NCBI GenBank assembly: GCA_964552955.1
Contig: CAZKIU010000017.1
Span: 1-64,000, forward strand
From: UBA1413 sp964552955
GTDB lineage: Bacteria; Bacteroidota; Bacteroidia; Bacteroidales; Prolixibacteraceae
DNA: 64,000 nt
Direction of reading: 5' to 3'
Below the pieces are notes generated by a model that worked only from the letters and a program-made list of their open reading frames with translations, was not told where the DNA came from and ran no database searches. Positions 27,364 through 33,672 of the stretch are shown here, piece by piece (position 1 is the first letter of the stretch; each line of letters starts with the position of its first letter). Made by a program: the position numbers and the translations under genes.

Positions 27364-27954
27364 TCAACTGGGAATTCTGTGATTGATATATTCCGTATCC
27401 TGCCAACTGACCTCCGGAAGGGTTCCATCGCGCAGGGCGATCAGCAGTTTCCGGTAATCGGTGGCATTTTGTTCAATTTCATCCACGGTGAGGAGATGGG
27501 AGCCATGGACGACAAAGGGGGCCAGGTATTCCATGCCGCAGAGTCGGGTAGTTTGGTGAAAGGGGGCCAGCAACTCCTTGACGGAATAGTGGTGGTCTCC
27601 TTTCCGGGAGTAAACAGACTGGCTCCCTCCGGTGCTGAGGACCGTCAGAGCCTTTTTGCCGTGAAGATGGGTCCCCTGCCGCCCATAGGCAAAATTATGC
27701 TCCAGAACCAGGTCCATCCATTCCTTCAGGAGGGCCGGACAACTGTACCAGTAAAAGGGGTGCTGCCAAAGGATGATATCGTGGTCCAGCAGTTGTTGCT
27801 GCTCACGGTGTACGTCGATGAAGAAATCGGGATAGCGGTCGTAGAGGTCGCAGAAGGTGACGCCTTCCACGTCCCGCGCCACCCGGGCCAGGGCACTATG
27901 CACCCTGGACTTTTGCAGGGCCGGATGGGCAAAAAGGATGAGTATCTTATTCAT
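27364..27954 (-). CDS. KefF/KefG-like NAD(P)H-dependent oxidoreductase
   Basis: The 196-residue flavodoxin-fold protein begins KILILFAHPALQKSRVH, the FMN-binding loop of the family. It contains LWQHPFYWYSCPALLKEWMD and STGGSQSVYSRKGDHHYS, phrases typical of KefF/KefG and NQO-like quinone reductases. It stops 6 bases before the antiporter gene. In enterobacteria KefF/G is required for full Kef activity and reduces quinones, and the adjacency implies the same partnership here. Confidence 0.9.
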   Translation of the reverse strand: MNKILILFAHPALQKSRVHSALARVARDVEGVTFCDLYDRYPDFFIDVHREQQQLLDHDIILWQHPFYWYSCPALLKEWMDLVLEHNFAYGRQGTHLHGKKALTVLSTGGSQSVYSRKGDHHYSVKELLAPFHQTTRLCGMEYLAPFVVHGSHLLTVDEIEQNATDYRKLLIALRDGTLPEVSWQDTEYINHRIPS

Positions 27955-27986
27955 AAGCCTGTTTGAACATGGTACCCCGGGGCGCG

Positions 27987-28229
27987 TTATCTGACCAGGA
28001 TACCGGCGACCAGTCCGCCTATCCCCATCCCTCCTGAAACGAACATCAGCAGGATGGATCCCGGAAGAAAAACGAAAGGCTGACTTGCCCTGATAAAGAT
28101 AAAACAGTTTTCGGGATCGGCGTGTTTTACCGGGAAAAGTGAGGAAACCACTTTTTCAATCCAGGAGATGCTGCTGCCGGGGACCAGCTCAAGGGGGTTA
28201 TGGCCGGCATTGGCCCTAAAGGTGAACAT
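27987..28229 (-). CDS. Small hypothetical protein with a C-terminal membrane segment
   Basis: The 80-residue frame ends in a hydrophobic stretch (LPGSILLMFVSGGMGIGG) able to span the membrane. The N-terminal half is polar. It lies on the same strand between the SRAP gene and the KefF-like gene, with gaps of 43 and 32 bases, so it could be part of that transcript. No family is recognised, and it may be a chance frame. Confidence 0.4.
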   Translation of the reverse strand: MFTFRANAGHNPLELVPGSSISWIEKVVSSLFPVKHADPENCFIFIRASQPFVFLPGSILLMFVSGGMGIGGLVAGILVR

Positions 28230-28272
28230 AAAGAGGCGATTACGGGAGTAGACGTATGTTGTAATGAGAATT

Positions 28273-29211
28273 TCAGAAGAGTTGGTTGGGTGGAGCCCAG
28301 GAGTAGGGTTTTTTGACTTCAGGGGTGTTGGTATTGGCCCCGCGGGCGGTGATCAGACTGCTGATGGTCCAGGCTTTCATGGCTTCCTCCGGTAAGGGGA
28401 CCATCAGATGCTCCACCTCCTGACGGGAGAGGTCCTGCCGGAGCCAAAGTTCCTCCTTTTCGGGGGGCAGGATCAGGGGCATTCTTTTCTTGGAATTGTG
28501 GATTTCGGCCATCAGGGGATTGGCATCGGTGGTGAGCAGCGAAAAGGTGTGAAGGGGAGCGCTTCCGGGGTATTCCCAGGTTTCCCAGATGCCTCCGAAG
28601 GAGAAGATCTCCACATCGCGGAGGGTGATGAACCAGGGGATTTTCTTGTTGCCTGTGGTTTGCCATTCGAAGAAGCCGTCGGCCGGAATCAGGCAGCGCT
28701 GGTTGGCCACAGCCTTGCGGAAGGAGGGTTTGTCGAAGGCCGTCTCGGAGCGGGCGTTCAGGGTGATGGAGCGCATCTCTTCGGCCTGCTCCGGGTCACG
28801 GCACCACGCGGGCACCAGACCCCACTGCACCAGGGCGATCACCGGCTGCCCGGCTGCCCGGCTGCCCGGCTGTTCGGCTGTGGTGATGGTTGGATGGCTG
28901 CCAGCCGTTGTTGCCGACTGCCCGCCTGGTGTCATTGTTTGCGGCCCGCCTGTCACGGTGGTAGACTGCCCAGCTGAGGCGATGATTGGCGGTCTACCGG
29001 CCGTTGTTGCCTGCTGGCCTGCTGGCACGGTGGTGGACTGGCCTGCTGCTATGACCGTCCACGCTCCCCTAACCATGACCACCGGCATCAGCGGAAAACT
29101 ATAGCCGTTGACATGGTGCCGCGGCTCCCAACCTGTGGCCTGAACAAACGGGGCATTGAAGCGGTTCTCCAGGTTTTGGGCCACCTGGCTCATCGAATAG
29201 TGAAAACACAT
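28273..29211 (-). CDS. SRAP-family (YedK/HMCES) abasic-site protein with a repetitive insertion
   Basis: The 312-residue protein starts Met-Cys (MCFHYS), giving the Cys2 that forms a thiazolidine crosslink with abasic sites in single-stranded DNA. Other family signatures are VQWGLVPAWC, LNARSETAFDKPSFR, CLIPADGFFEW (catalytic Glu) and EIHNSKKRMPLIL (His). Relatives of about 220-240 residues are usual. The excess is a Gly/Thr/Ala/Pro-rich stretch at residues about 50-122 that breaks a normally short surface loop and is built from near-repeats such as AGQSTTV. It lies next to umuC, so both may serve replication across damage. Confidence 0.9.
   Translation of the reverse strand: MCFHYSMSQVAQNLENRFNAPFVQATGWEPRHHVNGYSFPLMPVVMVRGAWTVIAAGQSTTVPAGQQATTAGRPPIIASAGQSTTVTGGPQTMTPGGQSATTAGSHPTITTAEQPGSRAAGQPVIALVQWGLVPAWCRDPEQAEEMRSITLNARSETAFDKPSFRKAVANQRCLIPADGFFEWQTTGNKKIPWFITLRDVEIFSFGGIWETWEYPGSAPLHTFSLLTTDANPLMAEIHNSKKRMPLILPPEKEELWLRQDLSRQEVEHLMVPLPEEAMKAWTISSLITARGANTNTPEVKKPYSWAPPNQLF
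28846..29064 (-). repeat. Low-complexity in-frame expansion inside the SRAP gene
   Basis: The segment is made of near-repeated words, including CGGCTGCC repeated four times at its start on the plus strand (about 28846-28880) and GGTGGTAGACTG or GGTGGTGGACTG copies further on. It encodes AGQSTTV and QATTAGRPP-like near-repeats and keeps the reading frame. Confidence 0.7.
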
Positions 29212-29288
29212 GTTCTGAAGCGTTTCTCATCAACAAAGATAGCGCTTTTCCCGCCTGACGCCTCTTCCCGTTCTGGCCACTGCCTCTT

Positions 29289-29306
29289 TTAGAGACGGAT
29301 TTCCAT
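29289..29306 (-). repeat. Duplicated copy of the umuC 3' end
   Basis: The last six codons of umuC (29321-29338, encoding MEIRL and stop) recur 32 bases further downstream as MEIRL-stop with different synonymous third bases. Both copies are followed by AAGAGGC on the minus strand. Confidence 0.55.
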
Positions 29307-29320
29307 AGCCGTAGCCTCTT

Positions 29321-30619
29321 TTACAGGCGTATTTCCATCAGTTCGCTCCAGCGGGTGGTGTAGGCCGGCGAAAGTTTTTCCTGGCGGAGTCTCCACTGCC
29401 GGGTGGTCCCCTGGGTGGCTATCTGGAGCGTCCCCCTCCCGTAACGCCGGTTGAGCTGGTCGAGCGATTCCATCAGTTTGCGCTGCCGCCCCGAATCCTC
29501 CCCTGAAAAGAGATCTTTTTGCACCTGTCCTTCCGGAACCAGTCCCATGACGATCACCCCTGCCTTTTTGTAAAGATACCCCTTGCGGTATATGGCCCTG
29601 AGGGCTTCGACGGCGGCCTTGACGAGTTGTATGGAGTCGTTGGTGGGGCTGGTCAGGGTGATCACGCGGTTACGGGCGTACTGGGGCTGGTCACTGCGGA
29701 AGGCGTTGGTGTGGATGAAAACCAAAAGCTGGGTGGCAGCGCATTTCTCCCTGCGCAGTTTGGCCGCACAGACCGTGGCAAAGGTGGCGGTCGCTTCCTC
29801 CAGGGGTTCCAGGGCTTCCTGTGAGGTTCCGAAGGAACGGGAGGTGCAGATCGCCTGGCGGGCCGGGGCAGCCTCCTCCATGGAAATGCAGGAGAGGCCG
29901 CACAACTCCTGCCGCGTCCTTAATCCGGTGACCGTCATATTCTTGCGGACCCACCCCTCCGGGGCACGGCTCAGGTCATAGGCCGTAACCATGCCATGGG
30001 CCGCCAACAACGCCGCATATTTCTTGCCGATCCCCCACACCTCTCCGGCCGGCGTGGCCCTGAGCAGTTCAGTGATCTTCTCCTCTGTGTCCAGCAAATA
30101 GGCCGGTATGTTATTCTTCTTGGCGAAGTGGTTGGCGATTTTAGCCAGGGTCTTGGTCGGGGCCAAACCGATACTCACCGGGATTCCGGTATTCTTCAGG
30201 AGGGTCCTCCGGATGCGGTGGGCCAGGGCCATGGCTTCTTCCGGGGCAATGCCAGTGAGGTCAAGGAAGGCTTCGTCGATGGAGTAGACCTCCATGGAAG
30301 GCGCCAGCGCCCCGAGCGTCGTCATCACCCGGGAGGAGAAATCACCGTAAAGCGCGTAATTGGAAGAGAATACCGCCACTCCGTGCGCGGTCAGCAACGG
30401 TTCGATTTCGAAGGCAGGGACGCCCATCCTGATGCCCAGTTGCTTGGCCTCCTCCGAACGGGCAATCACGCAACCATCATTGTTCGAAAGCACCACCACC
30501 GGTCTGTTCCGTAATGCGGGGTTAAACACCCGTTCACAGGAAGCATAGAAGTTATTGCAATCCACCAGTGCGAAGAGCTTCCCACCTCCCTTCGGGGTAC
30601 CGGCATCTCCTGAAGTCAT
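29321..30619 (-). CDS. umuC: UmuC-type Y-family DNA polymerase
   Basis: The 432-residue protein carries the Y-family catalytic motifs ALVDCNNFYASCERVF (first Asp) and YSIDEAFLDLTG (Asp-Glu pair). VSIGLAPTKTLAKIANHFAKK and the helix-hairpin region GEVWGIGKKYAALL also fit. QKDLF near residue 369 resembles a sliding-clamp binding motif, and the C-terminus TTRWSELMEIRL resembles the DUF4113 tail of UmuC. It would perform error-prone translesion synthesis. No umuD gene is adjacent. A SRAP gene follows downstream, consistent with a damage-tolerance pair. The start at 30619 leaves a short polar leader before the catalytic domain. Confidence 0.93.
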   Translation of the reverse strand: MTSGDAGTPKGGGKLFALVDCNNFYASCERVFNPALRNRPVVVLSNNDGCVIARSEEAKQLGIRMGVPAFEIEPLLTAHGVAVFSSNYALYGDFSSRVMTTLGALAPSMEVYSIDEAFLDLTGIAPEEAMALAHRIRRTLLKNTGIPVSIGLAPTKTLAKIANHFAKKNNIPAYLLDTEEKITELLRATPAGEVWGIGKKYAALLAAHGMVTAYDLSRAPEGWVRKNMTVTGLRTRQELCGLSCISMEEAAPARQAICTSRSFGTSQEALEPLEEATATFATVCAAKLRREKCAATQLLVFIHTNAFRSDQPQYARNRVITLTSPTNDSIQLVKAAVEALRAIYRKGYLYKKAGVIVMGLVPEGQVQKDLFSGEDSGRQRKLMESLDQLNRRYGRGTLQIATQGTTRQWRLRQEKLSPAYTTRWSELMEIRL

Positions 30620-30643
30620 GGTTGCAAAGAATTATATTATGTA

Positions 30644-31339
30644 TCAGTTGGTGAGTGAATTATAGAAATTGATCAATTCAGTGAGCTCTTCCGCCTTGTT
30701 GAAACGGGTTTTGTTCTTTTTAAGGAATTCCTCCACGGACTGGGGGAGTTCCCCTACGATAGCAACCAGCTCTTTTTTATTTCTGACTCTTTTGGCTTCC
30801 GCGGGGAGTACCCTGAGATAATAGTCGCTTTCAGTCCGTTTAAAGCGGGCGGGAACCGGATCCTTATAAGCCTGGGCAGGTTCGGCAGGCAACAGGGTGA
30901 CATTCTTTTTCTGCAGCAGCAGGGCCTTCCCTTCTGAAAGGACCATGAAATACCCTTTTTCAATCCGGTTAGCAATAGTATAGGGGGCATAAATGTACTT
31001 CTCATTCCCGATCATGATATGATCGATGAGTTCAGGTATCCCGATGTTAAAAGCCTTTCCTTCCGGGTTCCGGAATTCGATCTGGTCGTTGTAGATATTC
31101 AGGCGCAGGGGGACTCCCGCGTAGCGCTGGTTGGAGGTCGTGACGATATCGCCCGTGACAAATTCGGTTTTATCCCAGGGGGAGCCATGCACATCTACCA
31201 CCTCGCCTACATTTTCATTGTACTGGTATTTTTTGAATTCCCGGTAGAAATCATCGAGCGACATGTTAACGATTTGTTGGGCCCGGGCTCCGGGGAGCAA
31301 CAGGTTGAGGAATATTACGAGGGTGAAGAGGCGTTTCAT
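30644..31339 (-). CDS. Secreted protein of unknown function
   Basis: The 231-residue protein has a signal peptide (MKRLFTLVIFLNLLLPGARA). A mostly beta-rich mature part follows (VVDVHGSPWDKTEFVTGDIV, YAGVPLRLNIYNDQIEF), then a charged helical C-terminus. The phrase pattern resembles Bacteroidota periplasmic proteins of unknown function; no catalytic motif is visible. It stops 24 bases before umuC, so the two may share a transcript. A TAnnTTTG box lies 26-33 bases upstream of the ATG. Confidence 0.75.
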   Translation of the reverse strand: MKRLFTLVIFLNLLLPGARAQQIVNMSLDDFYREFKKYQYNENVGEVVDVHGSPWDKTEFVTGDIVTTSNQRYAGVPLRLNIYNDQIEFRNPEGKAFNIGIPELIDHIMIGNEKYIYAPYTIANRIEKGYFMVLSEGKALLLQKKNVTLLPAEPAQAYKDPVPARFKRTESDYYLRVLPAEAKRVRNKKELVAIVGELPQSVEEFLKKNKTRFNKAEELTELINFYNSLTN

Positions 31340-31364
31340 TTTATGTTTTTTGGAATTGACCTTT

Positions 31365-31372
31365 CAAAAATA
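31365..31372 (-). promoter_or_regulatory. Bacteroidota-type -7 box for the secreted gene upstream of umuC
   Basis: The minus strand reads TATTTTTG (TAnnTTTG) 26-33 bases before the ATG at 31339, giving a short leader. No good -33 match was found. Confidence 0.4.
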
Positions 31373-31421
31373 GTTAATTTTCGGGTGTAAAAGATTAGTT
31401 TTGGGGCAAAACGAGTCATTC

Positions 31422-32333
31422 ATGAGCGGGTCAGGCCATCATCATTCCAAAGAAGATGCACATTCCCATCCTCAGAAGAGGTTGGCAGTGACGGTTGTGC
31501 TGAACATGGTGATCACGGTGGCCCAGGTCATCGGGGGCATCATCTCTGGCAGTCTGGCTCTGATCTCCGATGCCTTGCATAATCTGAGTGATGTGTTGGC
31601 GGTTGTTCTGGCATGGGTGGCCCATTATCTGTCGGGGAAGCCGCGGACCGACCGGTCGAGTTTTGGTCTTCAGCGGGCTGAGATCCTGGCGGCCTTCATC
31701 AATGCCCTGGTGCTGATGGGAATCTCGGTTTACCTGGTGGTGGAGGCCGTCAGCCGGTTCCTTCATCCTGCCCAGGTCGATCCCCAATGGATGTTCTGGC
31801 TGGGACTGCTGGGGATCCTCGCAAACGGACTGTCGGTGCTTATCCTTCACGGGGGGCGCAACCACAACCTCAATATGAAGGCGGCCTACCTCCATCTCCT
31901 GGGCGATACCCTCACCTCCGTGGCCGTCGTCGCCGGTGCTGCCTGCATCTATTTCTGGGGATGGTTCTGGGTCGACCCCCTGGTCACCGTGCTGATCAGC
32001 ATTTATTTATCGGTCCATACCTGGTCCATCCTCCGCGAATCGGTGGAGATCCTCATGCAGATGTCGCCCGCAGGGCTTGACACAACCCGCGTTGCCCAGG
32101 CCATTGCCTCGGTGGAGGGCATCCGCTCGGTCCACCATATTCATATCTGGAAACTCAATGATGCCCGGATCCACTTCGAAGCCCATGTGGTCCTGTCTGG
32201 CGATACCCTGGTCTCGGAAACCGCACCTCTCCGCAAAAAGATTAAAGCTTTACTCGAAGAAAAGTTCGATATCAGTCATGTGACCCTGCAGTTTGAGGTG
32301 CTGAATAAGGGAGAGTCCGATTGCGGCTGTTAA
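31422..32333 (+). CDS. CDF-family divalent metal cation exporter
   Basis: From ATG 31422 the protein has 303 residues. A His-rich N-terminus (GHHHSKEDAHSHPQ) is followed by six membrane segments and a cytoplasmic ferredoxin-like C-terminal domain. The metal-site signatures are LALISDALHNLSDV in helix 2 (His/Asp) and HLLGDTLTSVAVV in helix 5 (Asp), as in CzcD/ZitB zinc exporters. The C-terminal GIRSVHHIHIWKLND also fits. It exchanges Zn2+, possibly Co2+ or Cd2+, for protons. An in-frame TTG at 31401 would add seven residues; the ATG is preferred. Confidence 0.92.
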   Translation: MSGSGHHHSKEDAHSHPQKRLAVTVVLNMVITVAQVIGGIISGSLALISDALHNLSDVLAVVLAWVAHYLSGKPRTDRSSFGLQRAEILAAFINALVLMGISVYLVVEAVSRFLHPAQVDPQWMFWLGLLGILANGLSVLILHGGRNHNLNMKAAYLHLLGDTLTSVAVVAGAACIYFWGWFWVDPLVTVLISIYLSVHTWSILRESVEILMQMSPAGLDTTRVAQAIASVEGIRSVHHIHIWKLNDARIHFEAHVVLSGDTLVSETAPLRKKIKALLEEKFDISHVTLQFEVLNKGESDCGC

Positions 32334-32498
32334 GCGGGGGAAGTCGTTCAGACTGCCCGAGTACTTTGGGGTGCCGGTAGTGTCCTGCTGGCGGGTAAAG
32401 CCCTGCTGTGGGTAGTCTGTCCGGTCGGGGAGTCTCCTGCGTAATGGAATAAGCTTGCTGGGGGTGGGGCGGTCCGGTCCGGCGGGCTCCCAGCAGGA

Positions 32499-33620
32499 TC
32501 AAGTGTTCCAGACCCCTGCTATTTTGGTGTGGCAGAAGCTGCACTCTCCCTTCTGGATCTGGTTGGCCAGGATGGAGTACCCCCGCCGCTCCACGACCGT
32601 TTTCCCGCATCCGGGGCATACCGTGTCTTCATATCCCTTCCCGGGAACATTGCCGATATAAACATACCGGAGACCTGCCTTGTGGGCCGACTCCCGGGCT
32701 TTCATCAGGGTGGTGAGGGGCGTCACGGGCAACTGAGTCAGCTTGTGAAGCGGCGTAAAGCGGCTGAAATGCAGGGGGACCTCCCGGAATCCATGGTCAG
32801 CCAGCCATTGACACATGCGCCCGATCATCGCCAGGTCATCACTCCACGAGGGAACGATCAGGTTGGTGATTTCCAGCCAGACCTTGCTTTTCTGCAGGGT
32901 GAGCAGCGTGTCGAGGACCGGCTGAAGTTTTCCTCCCGTCAGCTTGAGATGAAGATTGGCATCAAAGACCTTCAGGTCTATATTGGCAGCGTCCAGGTGG
33001 GGAATCAGCGCCCTGAGGGGTTCCGCGTTGATGTAGCCATTGGAGACCATCACGTTTTTCACGCCCGCTTTATGCGCCAATCGCGCCGTATCGAACATGT
33101 ATTCATAGAAGGAGATGGGCTCAGAGTAAGTATATGCGATGGAGGCACAGTTGTTTTTAAGGCTGTTGGCGACCACGGCCTCGGGCATCAGGTCGGCGTT
33201 GTCGGTTTTGTCGGGACTGGTCTGGGAGATTTGCCAGTTCTGGCAATTCAGACAGGCGAAGCTGCACCCGGCGGTGGCGATGGAGAAGGCCCTGGACTGG
33301 GGTAGAAAATGAAGAAGTGGTTTTTTCTCGATGGGGTCGGCATGGACCGCGCAGGGATTGCCATAAGCCATGGAGTAGAGCTTGTTGTCGATGTTGATAC
33401 GGTTGTGGCAGGTGCTCACCTCTCCCGGTTTGAGGGTGCATTCGTTGGGGCAGATTCCGCAGACCACCCCACGGGGTGTGGGCGTGAAATAAATCGCCTC
33501 CCTGCTGAATTTCCCAAGGCGGCGGTCGCCGTTGGCTGCTCCCGGAAAGGGAAGCAGCATGCCTCCGGCGCAAAGGGCGGAGAGTTTCAGAAATTCCCGT
33601 TTTGTGATGTGTCCAGCCAT
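32499..33620 (-). CDS. amrS: AmmeMemoRadiSam-system radical SAM enzyme with a Tat-like leader
   Basis: From ATG 33620 the protein has 373 residues. The radical SAM cluster motif is C-x3-C-x2-C in AGCSFACLNCQNWQIS. An N-terminal CGICPNECTLKPGE segment and the C-terminal CPGCGKTVVERRGY zinc-ribbon-like segment are typical of AmrS. The N-terminus reads ITKREFLKLSALCAGGMLLP, a Lys-Arg variant of a Tat leader followed by a hydrophobic segment; this is unusual for a SAM-dependent enzyme. The start at 33620 is preferred over TTG 33668. It is the last of three genes with a Memo-AMMECR1 fusion and a membrane synthase. The reaction of this system is not established as far as I know. Confidence 0.9.
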   Translation of the reverse strand: MAGHITKREFLKLSALCAGGMLLPFPGAANGDRRLGKFSREAIYFTPTPRGVVCGICPNECTLKPGEVSTCHNRINIDNKLYSMAYGNPCAVHADPIEKKPLLHFLPQSRAFSIATAGCSFACLNCQNWQISQTSPDKTDNADLMPEAVVANSLKNNCASIAYTYSEPISFYEYMFDTARLAHKAGVKNVMVSNGYINAEPLRALIPHLDAANIDLKVFDANLHLKLTGGKLQPVLDTLLTLQKSKVWLEITNLIVPSWSDDLAMIGRMCQWLADHGFREVPLHFSRFTPLHKLTQLPVTPLTTLMKARESAHKAGLRYVYIGNVPGKGYEDTVCPGCGKTVVERRGYSILANQIQKGECSFCHTKIAGVWNT

Positions 33621-33672
33621 AATCCCTCCCCGGACCGCCAGGAACGGCCCTTGCTGTAAAGATAGCAAAAAT

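Noticed and set aside
32272..32619. 115-codon minus-strand ORF between the CDF exporter and amrS
   Set aside because: It overlaps both gene ends, has a Pro/Arg-rich artificial composition, and no family match by eye.
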